Counted from the first letter of the stretch, positions 44,813 through 54,274 are shown. The stretch is DNA of 64,000 bases from an uncultured Gammaproteobacteria bacterium (GCA_913050035.1 CAJXAC010000002.1:20813-84812); one strand, 5' to 3'. The notes: generated by a model not told the origin, from the letters alone. Program-made: numbers and translations.

Positions 44813-45394
44813 ATGATTATCGCGATAGTTGCAACAATAGCCGGTATGACCGTAAGTAACGTAAGCGCAGCAGAAGAACGAAAAGTCCGATTTCCTATCA
44901 GCATTACCGACATTGAAGCCCGCACAAATGCCAGGTTTACAGAGGCGGACAGCAATATGGACGGCCTACTATCAAGAGAGGAATTTGCGCAATTGAGGCT
45001 TGAACGGCCCGGCGCAAAATCTAGAGGTCCGCTGGAAAAACGTAACGGTAAAGCAGGCAAGGGCGGCCCACTAAATCGGCAACGGGCTGCGGAACAGAAA
45101 CAGATAAGAGCAGCAGCGGCAAAGGAGATGTTTAAATTATTGGACACTAACGCCGACGGAGTCATCGACGCTGATGAGTACACCGGGGCAAATAGCCGCA
45201 AACTAAGACGTCAGGCACATAAGCGAGCCGCTTTCGCACAACTTGATGTTAATAACGACGGGTTTCTAGCGCCCAACGAAATGCCCAGCCCAGTCCGTCG
45301 TCTAAAGCAATTGGATACCAACAGGGATGGCCGAGTCAGCAAACGCGAGATGCGAAGAGGCATTCGCGCCCAGCGCGGACGATTAATAAAATAG
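44813..45394 (+). CDS. Exported protein with four EF-hand calcium loops
   Basis: 193 aa from the ATG at 44813 (AGGA upstream); earlier start codons lack ribosome sites. A signal peptide ends at 'NVSAAEE'. Four canonical 12-residue loops are seen: 'DSNMDGLLSREE', 'DTNADGVIDADE', 'DVNNDGFLAPNE' and 'DTNRDGRVSKRE'. A long basic Gly/Lys/Arg-rich stretch separates loops 1 and 2. Likely a periplasmic or surface calcium-binding protein; partner unknown. Confidence 0.85.
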   Translation: MIIAIVATIAGMTVSNVSAAEERKVRFPISITDIEARTNARFTEADSNMDGLLSREEFAQLRLERPGAKSRGPLEKRNGKAGKGGPLNRQRAAEQKQIRAAAAKEMFKLLDTNADGVIDADEYTGANSRKLRRQAHKRAAFAQLDVNNDGFLAPNEMPSPVRRLKQLDTNRDGRVSKREMRRGIRAQRGRLIK

Positions 45395-45584
45395 TTGCAC
45401 TGAATTGGGGCCAAGATTCACGATAACGAGCTAAGGAGAGCGAGCTACTTGCATGGCATCTAAAAAACGAAGCAAACGGCGGAGATCGCCCCAAGGTTTG
45501 CCTGAATTACACGCCCCCAGGCGCCACGGAGAGGTGGACCTCCAAAACGACTTAACAAACCCCTCCAGAGATTTAAGCGCTTGC

Positions 45585-46142
45585 TTATTCGATTCGAAAA
45601 CTGGGCCGAAGCTGATACCGAGGCTTCGTGCTTGGCATGGCAGAGGGTTCACCTGACGGAGCAGTAAGTAAGTGTTTACTTACGTCTAAGTCCGCTTCAT
45701 GTTTGGTGCGGCCAAAAGCCAGCCGACACAGTAACAAATACAAAAGCTGCCAATCGTGGTCTTGCAGCTCCGAACTAACCACTGGGCCATCCAAGAATCG
45801 ACGTAGGATAATCTGGGCAGCCCTTTGCAGCCTTGACGCAGTTATTGGCGATTCGTTAATAGACATAGGCGCTGGCGAATTCATCAAGAGTTCTGCGCGC
45901 AGAAAAGCTTTTGCTACGTCACTCAGTTCAGGCAGAGACGCACACAAATCCACAACGGACTGATCTAACACTCGTAACCACAACCCGTTCTTACTGCCGA
46001 AGTAGTGGTAGATCATGCGCTTGTTAATTCGTGCCTGCTTGGCAACCTCATCTACGCGCAACCCAGCAACGCCGTGCACTGCAATGATGGCTGCCGCAGT
46101 TGCGATAAGGCGCTGTTGAGTGTGGTCTGGATTCCGCACCAT
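45585..46142 (-). CDS. TetR-family transcriptional repressor
   Basis: 185 aa from the ATG at 46142; the ORF track uses a TTG three codons earlier. The N-terminal HTH is typical: 'VDEVAKQARINKRMIYHYFGSKNGLW'. The ligand domain is short and divergent. It is 79 bp downstream of ogt on the same strand, and its own promoter lies between two palindromes of shared sequence, so autorepression is likely. The ligand is unknown; linkage to alkylation repair suggests a role there but is not proof. Confidence 0.88.
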   Translation of the reverse strand: MVRNPDHTQQRLIATAAAIIAVHGVAGLRVDEVAKQARINKRMIYHYFGSKNGLWLRVLDQSVVDLCASLPELSDVAKAFLRAELLMNSPAPMSINESPITASRLQRAAQIILRRFLDGPVVSSELQDHDWQLLYLLLCRLAFGRTKHEADLDVSKHLLTAPSGEPSAMPSTKPRYQLRPSFRIE

Positions 46143-46160
46143 GTATTTCAATCGACCATT

Positions 46161-46178
46161 AGTAACTATTCAGTTACT
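46161..46178. promoter_or_regulatory. Palindromic operator 1 of the tetR gene
   Basis: AGTAACT-ATTC-AGTTACT, a perfect 7-bp inverted repeat directly downstream of the predicted -10 and 18 bp before the tetR ATG. Same half-site as operator 2. Confidence 0.8.
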
Positions 46179-46181
46179 TCA

Positions 46182-46211
46182 AGCATACCAGCAACTGCAG
46201 AGGGTCGCCAA
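46182..46211 (-). promoter_or_regulatory. Predicted sigma-70 promoter of tetR
   Basis: On the minus strand TTGGCG and TATGCT are spaced by 18 bp. The pair sits between the two palindromes, so a bound repressor would cover both sides. Confidence 0.55.
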
Positions 46212-46220
46212 ACCATATTA

Positions 46221-46240
46221 AAGTAACTATCTAGTTACTT
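46221..46240. promoter_or_regulatory. Palindromic operator 2 of the tetR gene
   Basis: AAGTAACTA-TC-TAGTTACTT, a perfect 9-bp inverted repeat. Its centre is 61 bp from that of operator 1, about six helical turns. It overlaps the ogt stop codon and lies upstream of the -35. Confidence 0.8.
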
Positions 46241-46725
46241 AAGCGTAACCCTAGGTTGCGGGATTCTAAATCCAACAGGAAACGCTTAGCGGCCAGCCCA
46301 CCACCAAACCCCGTTAAGGTGCCATTGCTCCCCACCACACGATGACACGGAATAACAATAGCAACGGGGTTATTACCATTAGCGGTGCCCACAGCGCGTA
46401 CCGCCTTGGGCTGACCTATCTCCTCGGCAATATCTTTGTAGCTGCGCAACTCGCCGTAGGGGATTTCGCCCAAGGCCCTTAAAACCCGACTTTGGAAGGG
46501 CGTTGCACGCGGGCGCAGAGGCAAGTCGAACATACGTAATTCGCCCGCAAAATAGGCCTGCAATTGCGTTACCGCCTCAGCTAACGTGCCCTTATCAGGC
46601 AGCCATACTGGATCAGCTGTCCGAGCTTTAGGACCCGTAGAAAAATACAGGCCTGTCAGTGCATCACCATCGCCGGTCAAAGTAAGATCACCAATTGGGC
46701 TTGGTACGGTAATGAAGTAGGTCAT
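46231..46725 (-). CDS. ogt: O6-methylguanine-DNA methyltransferase
   Basis: 164 aa from the ATG at 46725, two bases after the stop of the Ada-AlkA gene; the longer ORF would overlap that gene. The suicide cysteine is in 'IVIPCHRVVGSNGTLTGFGGG', and the DNA-binding helix 'YGELRSYKDIAEEIGQPKAVRAVG' precedes it. It transfers methyl groups from O6-methylguanine to itself. Part of an alkylation-repair operon. Confidence 0.94.
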   Translation of the reverse strand: MTYFITVPSPIGDLTLTGDGDALTGLYFSTGPKARTADPVWLPDKGTLAEAVTQLQAYFAGELRMFDLPLRPRATPFQSRVLRALGEIPYGELRSYKDIAEEIGQPKAVRAVGTANGNNPVAIVIPCHRVVGSNGTLTGFGGGLAAKRFLLDLESRNLGLRLSN

Positions 46726-46727
46726 AG

Positions 46728-48191
46728 CTAATCTTGCCTCGAGCGTCTTTGAGCGGCAGCGAACCATAAATACATCAGCGCATAACTGCGCCACGGTTGC
46801 CATGCATCAGCCCGGGCCAACGCCCGGGCTGGCGTGGTGGCCAGTTGCTTCAATACCACCCAATCGTTGTGCACAAATGCGTTTGGATCCTTACAAACAC
46901 GCAGCTTGATGTAGTTAACGGTCCAAGGACCAATGCCCGGAATAGCCATCAATGCCGCGGTTAGCTGATCTGGGTCACAGGCATCAGAGAAATCTATCCT
47001 GCGATCAACCACCGCCTGGGCCAGGCTACTGATCGCCCGGCCTCGACGACCCGGCATACCGATCTCAGCTATTTCTTTATCACACAACTGCGCAGGGGTA
47101 GGGAAGCTACCTTGGCCATAGCGCTGGATCAAAGCGTTCGCCAATTCCGTGGCTCGCACAACGCTCACCTGCTGACCCAGAATCGCCCTTACCGCGGTTT
47201 CAAAACCATCCCATGCCCCTGGCACACGCAAACCACCAGCCTTCTTGACCCAGGGCGCCAGCTGCCCGTCCCGCCGCAAATGCGCATCAATGGTTGCGCT
47301 GTCCGCATTCAAGTCAAACATACGCACTACCCGGCGCAACAGCGTGTAGATCGATTCCACGCTCGATGGCAATTGCACCCGCAGCCGCTGACCCTCCCGC
47401 GCCACCACCACAGAGCCCTGCTGATCAGGCAGCTGTCGCACATAACGATGCCCTTGTACGGCTTCAATGCCTTCCATAGCGCGTGTGCTTAGGTAATCGA
47501 AGACCCAATCAAAGTTGTAGGGTTGGCGCACCGGTAAGGTCAGGGTCATAACCTGCGGGGCTCGAGTTGATCCCCGGCCTCGACGCAATGCACTGGGCGT
47601 ACATTGATAGAACTTGCGTATTTCACGATTGAATTGGCTAGCGCTACCGTAACCGGCATGGGCGGCAACCTGAACTAATGGCAGTTCTGTTGTCAGCAAC
47701 TGGCGCGCCATCTGCAGGCGTTTAAATCGCGCTATCGCTAGCGGCGACACCCCTAGGCGTTGTTCAAACAGCCGGTCCAAATGCCGCTCACTTAGGCCTA
47801 GGCGGCTCGCGAGCGCCGCTACCGACTGATCATTAAGAAACCCCTCTTCGATAAGCCTTAATCCCCGAGCCACATAAGGGCTGCCTAACAGCCATTCCGG
47901 CATCGACACAGCCAGCTCCGGACGGCAGCGCTTGCAAGGGCGATAGCCACCCTCTGCCGCCGCCGCTGCAGTAACAAAATAGCGGACATTGCGCTCTGCA
48001 GGTATACGCGCAGGGCAGCTCGGGCGACAAAAGATACCGGTACTCAATACCGCCACAACAAAACGTCCGTCGAACCGGGGATCGCGGCTGAGCCGGGCAT
48101 TTTTGCACACAGCCGCCGACGGCAGCGCCGCGTAGCTACCGACCTGCTCGGCCTTCGCTCCTGCGTCAATGCAAGCCTTGCTGTTTTTCAT
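46728..48191 (-). CDS. Ada N-terminal/AraC/AlkA fusion, 3-methyladenine DNA glycosylase
   Basis: 487 aa. Order of domains: Ada metal-binding domain (about 30-100) with Cys ligands in 'GIFCRPSCPA' and 'CKRCRP', the first Cys being the methyl acceptor in Ada; AraC HTH (about 115-205) with 'SVAALASRLGLSERHLDRLF' and 'GYGSASQFNREIRKFY'; AlkA N-domain; HhH-GPD glycosylase (about 340-480) with 'IPGIGPWTVNYIKLR' and the catalytic Asp in 'FVHNDWVV'. It can both sense methyl damage and excise 3-methyladenine. Such fusions are known in pseudomonads and actinobacteria. It leads the ogt-tetR operon. Confidence 0.93.
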   Translation of the reverse strand: MKNSKACIDAGAKAEQVGSYAALPSAAVCKNARLSRDPRFDGRFVVAVLSTGIFCRPSCPARIPAERNVRYFVTAAAAAEGGYRPCKRCRPELAVSMPEWLLGSPYVARGLRLIEEGFLNDQSVAALASRLGLSERHLDRLFEQRLGVSPLAIARFKRLQMARQLLTTELPLVQVAAHAGYGSASQFNREIRKFYQCTPSALRRGRGSTRAPQVMTLTLPVRQPYNFDWVFDYLSTRAMEGIEAVQGHRYVRQLPDQQGSVVVAREGQRLRVQLPSSVESIYTLLRRVVRMFDLNADSATIDAHLRRDGQLAPWVKKAGGLRVPGAWDGFETAVRAILGQQVSVVRATELANALIQRYGQGSFPTPAQLCDKEIAEIGMPGRRGRAISSLAQAVVDRRIDFSDACDPDQLTAALMAIPGIGPWTVNYIKLRVCKDPNAFVHNDWVVLKQLATTPARALARADAWQPWRSYALMYLWFAAAQRRSRQD

Positions 48192-48319
48192 AGCTTCACT
48201 ATAGCCAAAAGCTCTGAAAAAACTGCGCGAAACCAGACATTGATCAAAATTCTATCGTGCCCACGCAATGGTGGGATTTTCTCACCTCATGTACCCTAAC
48301 TGGCAAGTAAGGAGGGACT

Positions 48320-49018
48320 ATGTCTGAAGAACAGTGGACTGAACCAAGCAATCTCATTGTTGAACAAATAGAGATTGGTCCGATGCAAAATTTTACCTAT
48401 GTCATAGGTTGTCGTCGCACTCATGAAGTGGTCATCGTAGATCCGGCCTGGGACGTCACTAATTTGGTAGAGCATATCAATAACAAGGGCTATAACTTAA
48501 CTGCTGCGCTGGCTACCCACTATCACCCGGATCACGTCGGTGGCTCTTTCGGCAACAACGAAGTGGAGGGTGTGGCGAAACTTATGGAAATTAATCCTGT
48601 AAAAGTGCACGCCCACAAGCTCGAAGTACCGGGATTGAAAAAAGTCACAGCATTATCAGACTCGGACATCGTCAGCGTGGAATCCGGCGACACCCTTAAG
48701 GTCGGCGACATTGAAATAGAGTTCCTACATACCCCCGGGCACACCCCGGGCAGCCAGTGTTTTCGGGTCAAAAACACCCTCATCAGCGGCGATACGTTAT
48801 TTATCAATGGCTGCGGTCGAGTAGATCTTCCAGGCTCAAACTCCGAGGACATGTATCACAGCATGTGCAAGCTATGCAGCTTGCCCGACGACACTCTGTT
48901 GCTACCCGGGCACAACTATGGGCACGTGCCCAACGCCACCATGGGTGAAACCAAGCAGATGAATACCTATCTACGCATCGACGATATAGATACGTGGAAA
49001 ACCATCATGGGCGGCTAG
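48320..49018 (+). CDS. MBL-fold hydrolase, glyoxalase II-like
   Basis: 232 aa with an intact metal motif 'ATHYHPDHVGG', then 'HTPGHTPGSQCF', 'ISGDTLFINGCGRVDLPG' and 'LLPGHNYG'. These give the full di-metal site of the glyoxalase II/persulfide dioxygenase-like group. AAGGAGGGA before the ATG is a strong ribosome site. It is followed after 34 bp by a crotonase. Thioester or persulfide substrate is possible; not settled by sequence. Confidence 0.9.
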   Translation: MSEEQWTEPSNLIVEQIEIGPMQNFTYVIGCRRTHEVVIVDPAWDVTNLVEHINNKGYNLTAALATHYHPDHVGGSFGNNEVEGVAKLMEINPVKVHAHKLEVPGLKKVTALSDSDIVSVESGDTLKVGDIEIEFLHTPGHTPGSQCFRVKNTLISGDTLFINGCGRVDLPGSNSEDMYHSMCKLCSLPDDTLLLPGHNYGHVPNATMGETKQMNTYLRIDDIDTWKTIMGG

Positions 49019-49052
49019 CGCTTTTGCAACTTCACGAGGAGAAATTATCCGG

Positions 49053-49805
49053 ATGGACGTCAAAATAAATGACCTAGTGACTTACCAATCTGTCGACCAC
49101 ATTGCCACAATTACGATCAACCGCGCTGATCGAATGAACGCCCTTAATGAGGATGTGATTCTTGGCCTTCAGCAAGCTTGGCAACATCTGGAACAAAGCA
49201 ATGACCGCGTGGCGGTTCTGCATGCTGCCGGCGACAGAGCCTTTTCCGTAGGCGCAGACGTCAAAGATCCGCCTAAAGAAATGTGGCAGGGCGTACCGAG
49301 TATCGGTGCAACCACCAGCAAACCCGTCGTCGCCGCCGTCCATGGCTGGTGTATCGGTGGTGCCTACGTGATCGTCCAAATGTGCGATATGGTGGTGGCT
49401 GCCGATAACACGAAATTCAAATACCCAGAGGCCCAGCTTGGATTTACTGGCGGTTTAATCAGCAGTGCTGTCGCCCGCATCCCGCATAAAATTGCGATGG
49501 AATTTATGCTCCTTGGCGAGGACTTTGATGCCAAACGAGCTCTGGAAGCTGGGATGGTGAACAAAATCGTTGCCGCTGGAGACGAGCTGGCTGCCGCCAC
49601 CGAATGGGCTAAGATTCTTGCGAATTCCGCGCCATTAGTAGTGGACACCATCAAGCGTTTTGCAATGGAAACCCTGAACAAAAGCCCAGCGGAAGCGGGC
49701 GCCATTGCGCGGGATCAATTGCTCGCGGTGCGCAACAGCGAAGACGGCGCCGAGGGACGGCGCGCCTTCGCTGAAAAGCGGACTCCCGAATTTAAGGGCC
49801 GCTAA
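49053..49805 (+). CDS. Enoyl-CoA hydratase/isomerase (crotonase) family protein
   Basis: 250 aa. Crotonase signatures: 'RADRMNALNEDV', the first oxyanion loop 'AFSVGADVKDPP', the second 'PVVAAVHGWCIGGAYVIV', and 'PEAQLGFTGG'. The usual Glu at the second catalytic position is not obvious ('ARIPHKIAMEFMLLG'), so hydratase activity is not assured. An ACGAGGAGAAA precedes the start. It converges on the molybdenum hydroxylase. Confidence 0.88.
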   Translation: MDVKINDLVTYQSVDHIATITINRADRMNALNEDVILGLQQAWQHLEQSNDRVAVLHAAGDRAFSVGADVKDPPKEMWQGVPSIGATTSKPVVAAVHGWCIGGAYVIVQMCDMVVAADNTKFKYPEAQLGFTGGLISSAVARIPHKIAMEFMLLGEDFDAKRALEAGMVNKIVAAGDELAAATEWAKILANSAPLVVDTIKRFAMETLNKSPAEAGAIARDQLLAVRNSEDGAEGRRAFAEKRTPEFKGR

Positions 49806-49812
49806 TCCCCGC

Positions 49813-52104
49813 TTACGACAATGCAGCTTTTACGGCGTCTGCAGTAATGGGCAGATGTCGTACCCGCGCTCCCACCGCATTAAAAACCGCATTGCCAATC
49901 GCCGGCCCTACCGCGGTCGTCGCCGGCTCGCCTAGCCCAACGGCCTGATGCCCATTGTCCAAGAACTCAATGTCCATCTCCGGCACATCGGCCATACGCA
50001 TAGGGGTATAACTATTTAGGTTCACATCCTTGACCTGACCATTCACAAACTCGGTGCCCTCATGCAGCGCCATGCTAGCGCCCCATAGTGCCGCTCCCTC
50101 GGTCTGCGCCAGTGCGCCATCCGGATGCACGATGGTACCGGCATCAATAACCACATTGAGTTTCTTCAAGGTAACTTTGCCGCTGTCGCGATCCACATGC
50201 ACGTGCGCAATCACGCCGGTCCAAGTCGGCATGTCCCTCTCCTGACCGAAGGTCACCGCAACACCTAAGCCCTCGTCCTTGGGCAAGTCACTGCCCCAAC
50301 CCGCTTTCTCCGCAACCCGCTTTAACACCGCCGCCATGCGCTTAGCACCACCAACCGAATTCGGTGCGCTGCCGGCATTAGCGCCTTTGGCCGTAAGGTG
50401 CCGCATGCGGAATTCAACTGGATCCACACCCACTTTATGGGCTGCTTCATCCATGAAGCTTTCCAGCGCCCAGTTAGTCCAGCCTGGGCCGACAGAACGC
50501 AACCAGCCGGGCCTAAAGGTTTCATTTGCCAGGTCATTCATGACCGCACGTACACGGTGAGCGCCAACGTCATACCAGTGGTTTGCGCCGTTAATAGAGA
50601 ACGGATCAAACTTTTCGCCGTTGGCTCCTGGTCCCAAAAAGAACGGTGCCATAGCCGCTGTAGGCCAACCCGCCGCTGCGGCATGTTGCATAGCCGTAAC
50701 GTTATCGTTGGCGTCAAATGACATACTTACATTTTGCACCGAAGCCGAACGCGGTGAGTCAAAGCGCGAGTCGTCTTCGCGACTAAAGACCACTTTCACA
50801 GGCTTACCCAGCGCTTTTGCTGCAAGCAACGCCGGTACACCATAGTCACCATTAAGTCGTCGGCCAAAGCCACCACCCAGCATATAAGTGCGCATAACAA
50901 CCTTTTCAGGCGCCACACCAAGGGCCTGGCCCAACGTCGGCAAAATTAACGACTGCCATTGGTTGCCCGTATGCAATTCCCAGCGCCCGTCCTTCTGTAG
51001 ACCAATTGCATTCACTGGCTCTAACTGAAAATGCAGAACCGTGTTAGTGGTATAGCTGGCCTGCAAAACCGAGTCGGCGGCCTGGAACATGTGATCTACG
51101 TGCTCATTGTCGATCACCAGCGAACCGCTGGTGCCTTCGAGTAACTCAGCACCGCGCTTTAATAAATCAGCTTCTGATACCTGCGCGCCTGGTCCAGCTT
51201 GCCAGTCAATCTTAATCACTCGTGCCGCGCGTTGGGCAGCGTGATAGGAATCTGCAATAACTAGCGCCCAACCCGGGACCGTATTGGATGGATCGTCTAG
51301 CACCAAGGTTTGCTGATATCCCGCTACAGATTTCGCGGCACTGTCATCAACACTCTTGACCACCGAACCATGACGCGTAGGCGGCATCATTGGCTTGGCA
51401 TAAACCATCCCAGGATAGGTCGCATCGATACCGTAAACGGCGGAACCATCGGTCTTAGCCGGGATGTCGTTGGCTACGGTCTGCATGCCCACAAGCTTGC
51501 GCTCATTAGGCGCCTTGATCGGCAAGGACGCTAACTGCTCATCGGAATAAGTGCGAGTGAGATCACCTTTGGCAACAATGTCGCCATAGCTTATGCGTTT
51601 GCCCTTACACACCACATAACTGTTCTCTGCCACACAGGCGCTGGGCTTTTCGCCTAACAACTTTGCCCCCTCTTCGATTAAAGAGGCGCGACCCGCTGCA
51701 CCCGCACGACTTAGCAGGTCAAAATTTTGCCATACCGACCAGCTGCCACCGGTAACAAAGAGGCCGTACTTATCTTCTGTGTCCACATGATTAATGCGTA
51801 CATCAGCCCAATTAGCCTCCAGCTCTTCTGCAACGATTCGCGCCAGAGCGGTACCCACATGCTGGCCCATTTCAGCCTTTGTTATATTCACCGAAATCTC
51901 ACCGTTAGGCGCAATGGCGTACCAAATGGTGGGCTCGAAAAGTTTTTGTGCCATTGCTTGAGCTGGCGTAGCAGTAAGCAGTGCTGAGGGCACAAACGCT
52001 AGGGTAAAACCCGCACTAGTAGCGCCAATCATAAAGCCGCGACGTGAGACGCCCTTGGTATTTTCTGGTCGGCCAGTCATTTCTTGCTGTGATGTTTTAG
52101 ACAT
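49813..52104 (-). CDS. Molybdopterin-binding subunit of a xanthine-oxidase-family hydroxylase (IorB-like), Tat-exported
   Basis: 763 aa from the ATG at 52104, which overlaps the iron-sulfur subunit stop by 8 bp; the ORF-track start lies inside that gene. Twin-arginine motif 'SRRGFM' near residue 21 leads to a hydrophobic segment, so the folded holoenzyme is probably exported. Mo-site features: '[16 protein letters not shown]' and the catalytic Glu in '[15 protein letters not shown]'. It resembles the isoquinoline 1-oxidoreductase beta subunit. No FAD subunit is present, so electrons probably pass to a cytochrome or membrane carrier. Substrate unknown. Confidence 0.92.
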   Translation of the reverse strand: MSKTSQQEMTGRPENTKGVSRRGFMIGATSAGFTLAFVPSALLTATPAQAMAQKLFEPTIWYAIAPNGEISVNITKAEMGQHVGTALARIVAEELEANWADVRINHVDTEDKYGLFVTGGSWSVWQNFDLLSRAGAAGRASLIEEGAKLLGEKPSACVAENSYVVCKGKRISYGDIVAKGDLTRTYSDEQLASLPIKAPNERKLVGMQTVANDIPAKTDGSAVYGIDATYPGMVYAKPMMPPTRHGSVVKSVDDSAAKSVAGYQQTLVLDDPSNTVPGWALVIADSYHAAQRAARVIKIDWQAGPGAQVSEADLLKRGAELLEGTSGSLVIDNEHVDHMFQAADSVLQASYTTNTVLHFQLEPVNAIGLQKDGRWELHTGNQWQSLILPTLGQALGVAPEKVVMRTYMLGGGFGRRLNGDYGVPALLAAKALGKPVKVVFSREDDSRFDSPRSASVQNVSMSFDANDNVTAMQHAAAAGWPTAAMAPFFLGPGANGEKFDPFSINGANHWYDVGAHRVRAVMNDLANETFRPGWLRSVGPGWTNWALESFMDEAAHKVGVDPVEFRMRHLTAKGANAGSAPNSVGGAKRMAAVLKRVAEKAGWGSDLPKDEGLGVAVTFGQERDMPTWTGVIAHVHVDRDSGKVTLKKLNVVIDAGTIVHPDGALAQTEGAALWGASMALHEGTEFVNGQVKDVNLNSYTPMRMADVPEMDIEFLDNGHQAVGLGEPATTAVGPAIGNAVFNAVGARVRHLPITADAVKAALS

Positions 52105-52567
52105 TAGCTTCAACCTCCCCAGCTGCCGCGAGTTTGATCGCTTTTTTAATTCGCGCATACGCCATGCACCGGCATAAATTACCGTTCATAGCCTCATCAA
52201 TGTCCGCATCCGTTGGCGCAGCATTGGTCGCAAGCAAACTGGCCGCCTGCATAATTTGACCAGACTGACAGTAACCGCATTGCGGTGTCTGGACAGCGAC
52301 CCAGGCTTGTTGCAGCGGATGCTCGCCGGTTTCGCTTAGCCCTTCGATGGTTGTAATGTCTTTACCACTTACCGCTGCAACCGTGGTTATGCACGAGCGC
52401 TGGGCAACGCCGTCGATATGGACCGTACAAGCGCCACACAATCCAATGCCGCACCCAAACTTGGTACCTTTCAATTCAAGTTCGTCCCGTACCGCCCACA
52501 ATAGTGGCGTATCACCAGGCACATCTAAGGCCACGGCTTTACCATTAATCGTCAATTCAATCGCCAT
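52097..52567 (-). CDS. 2Fe-2S subunit of the molybdenum hydroxylase (IorA-like)
   Basis: 156 aa from the ATG at 52567 with GGGGAG eight bases upstream; the ORF-track start adds 19 unrelated residues. Two 2Fe-2S clusters: the plant-ferredoxin type '[16 protein letters not shown]' and the second in '[11 protein letters not shown]' with '[12 protein letters not shown]'. It has no signal and is expected to travel with the Tat-tagged large subunit. It overlaps the large subunit gene by 8 bp. Confidence 0.95.
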   Translation of the reverse strand: MAIELTINGKAVALDVPGDTPLLWAVRDELELKGTKFGCGIGLCGACTVHIDGVAQRSCITTVAAVSGKDITTIEGLSETGEHPLQQAWVAVQTPQCGYCQSGQIMQAASLLATNAAPTDADIDEAMNGNLCRCMAYARIKKAIKLAAAGEVEANV

Positions 52568-52726
52568 TAAATCGCTCCCCAAAAATGTATCCAAACCATA
52601 GCTAAAGGATAGGGCTGCGGGCAAGAGTTAACTGAATAGTTGTAAAGACGAGCGTGGGATAGGAAATCCGGGAGTTGCGCGGCAAGAATGCTAGATACCA
52701 GCGCCCATCGGGCTGATTGAAGACCG

Positions 52727-52760
52727 GCGAGGTGTTCGTGCAATTAGCCAAACACCCCGC
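52727..52760. terminator. Possible hairpin downstream of mdh
   Basis: GCGAGGTGTT and AACACCCCGC pair with one mismatch around a loop of about 14 nt, 11 bp past the mdh stop. There is no T run, so a rho-independent role is doubtful. Confidence 0.35.
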
Positions 52761-52770
52761 CATTGGCTCG

Positions 52771-53745
52771 TTATGGCAGCAAATGTGCGACCGCGTCGCG
52801 CTCCTCTGCCAGTTCAGTTTCGGTTGCGGTCATTTTCTCTTGGCTGAAATCGCCAACCTCAATACCCTGAACAATTTTCCAATCGCCACCAGAACAGCGC
52901 ACTGGGAAGGAATAGATCAGCCCTTCAGCGATGCCATAACTACCATCCGAGTACACACCCATGCTGACAATGCTATCGCTGCCTAACGCCCAATCATGCA
53001 TATGATCTATTGCAGCATTAGCCGCCGATGCCGCACTGGAAGCGCCGCGTGCTTCGATGATAGCGGCACCGCGCTGTTGCACCGTTGGAATAAAGTCACC
53101 GGTATACCAATCCATATCAACCAATGACATGGCATCAGCACCGCCAACGCTCGCGCGATGGATATCCGGATACTGAGTAGCTGAATGGTTGCCCCAAATG
53201 CACAAACCGTCAACATCGCTAACATGTTTGCCGGTCTTTTGCGCCAGCTGCGCCATTGCGCGATTGTGGTCAAGCCGAGTCATGGCAGTAAAGTTACGCG
53301 GATCTAAATCCGGCGCATTACGCTGGGCAATTAAACTGTTGGTGTTTGCAGGGTTGCCAACCACCAGCACTTTTACGCCACGCGAGGCATTGTCGTTAAG
53401 CGCCTTACCTTGGACAGAAAAGATCGCTGCGTTCGCTTCAAGCAAATCTTTGCGTTCCATACCCGGGCCTCGAGGCCGAGAACCGACAAGTAGGGCATAG
53501 TCGGCGTCTTTGAACGCGACATTTGGGTCATCTGTATAAATGACCTCCTGCAACAACGGAAACGCGCAATCGTCGAGTTCCATCACAACCCCAGCCACAG
53601 CACCAAGCGCAGGAGTGATTTCCAACAATTGCAAAATTACAGGCTGATCTTTTCCTAACATGGCTCCTGAGGCAACTCGGAACAATAGCGCATAGCCAAT
53701 TTGGCCTGCGGCACCGGTGATGGTTACACGAACGGGATCTTTCAT
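52771..53745 (-). CDS. mdh: Malate dehydrogenase
   Basis: 324 aa of the dimeric MDH type common in beta- and actinobacteria, with gammaproteobacterial examples. '[18 protein letters not shown]' is the NAD site, and '[19 protein letters not shown]' is the substrate loop with the Arg pair. '[12 protein letters not shown]' follows, and the catalytic His is in '[12 protein letters not shown]'. It oxidises malate to oxaloacetate in the TCA cycle. GAGAGAAA precedes the ATG. Divergent from gltB across the 577-bp gap. Confidence 0.96.
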   Translation of the reverse strand: MKDPVRVTITGAAGQIGYALLFRVASGAMLGKDQPVILQLLEITPALGAVAGVVMELDDCAFPLLQEVIYTDDPNVAFKDADYALLVGSRPRGPGMERKDLLEANAAIFSVQGKALNDNASRGVKVLVVGNPANTNSLIAQRNAPDLDPRNFTAMTRLDHNRAMAQLAQKTGKHVSDVDGLCIWGNHSATQYPDIHRASVGGADAMSLVDMDWYTGDFIPTVQQRGAAIIEARGASSAASAANAAIDHMHDWALGSDSIVSMGVYSDGSYGIAEGLIYSFPVRCSGGDWKIVQGIEVGDFSQEKMTATETELAEERDAVAHLLP

Positions 53746-53950
53746 TTTCTCTCTCTTGATTTCAGTTAAGGCAAAAAGCAGCGGCGCATTCTAGTTCGAT
53801 TTGACAATAAATTCTGCACTCCAACGCGTTGAATCGACCAACTGCACGAAAACTAATGCTCGCCAGTTGCGCTATACCCAGTCGTACGGTGGTGTCCCCT
53901 TTATGCTTTATTTTCGATCAAAAACGGGCCTAGAACTCAAGCACACTGGT

Positions 53951-53972
53951 TGTAGGACTTGTACAGGACTTG
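53951..53972. repeat. Two AGGACTTG copies with 11-bp period
   Basis: TGTAGGACTTG and TACAGGACTTG lie head to tail with one helical turn between them. This spacing suits tandem binding of a response regulator on one DNA face, but the sequence matches no site I know. Confidence 0.5.
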
Positions 53973-54004
53973 AAAACCACAATTTTCCGCCAAATCAACC
54001 CCGA

Positions 54005-54025
54005 TTTGCACCACAATGGTGCAAA
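54005..54025. promoter_or_regulatory. NtrC-like binding site upstream of gltB
   Basis: TTTGCACCA-CAA-TGGTGCAAA is a perfect 9-bp inverted repeat. It closely fits the NtrC consensus TGCACC-N5-GGTGCA, as in the glnA enhancer. It is about 300 bp upstream of gltBD, a nitrogen-assimilation operon. I could not find a clear sigma-54 -24/-12 (GG-N10-GC) element downstream. Confidence 0.6.
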
Positions 54026-54138
54026 AGCTACTAAGGCCGGCTTGAAAAAAAAGGCGATTTTTGAGATCTTTTCCAACCGGTTTGGGAGGGCTAAATGGCA
54101 AGCAGCGAAGACTGCTACCATAACGACCCATACATCAC

Positions 54139-54254
54139 CGAACCGGCGTTTATTGAACAGTCTCTTGCCTCCTGTTGAGCAAGCCTATTTACCAAATTGC
54201 GAAGTCCGCTTACTCGTTAAGCAGACGGAATTCCGCGCCCTCGAACCGGCGTTT
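54139..54254. repeat. 13-bp direct repeat pair in the gltB leader
   Basis: CGAACCGGCGTTT occurs at 54139-54151 and again at 54242-54254, 103 bp apart. No coding role is apparent. Confidence 0.6.
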
Positions 54255-54274
54255 TTACCGGCGCGAGAACGCTA

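Noticed and set aside
45453-45656. 67-aa plus-strand ORF between the EF-hand gene and tetR
   Set aside because: AAGGAGAG is 12 bases from the ATG, too far for a good fit, and the 3' third overlaps tetR on the other strand. Composition is very basic with no family match. Kept out for lack of support.
45664-45683. Inverted repeat GTAAGTAA-N4-TTACTTAC inside tetR
   Set aside because: It resembles the tetR operators only loosely (GTAAG rather than GTAAC) and lies in coding sequence far from the promoter. Probably chance.
53930-54131. 63-64 aa minus-strand ORFs in the gltB leader
   Set aside because: Two overlapping frames over the same structured DNA, no ribosome site, no family features.
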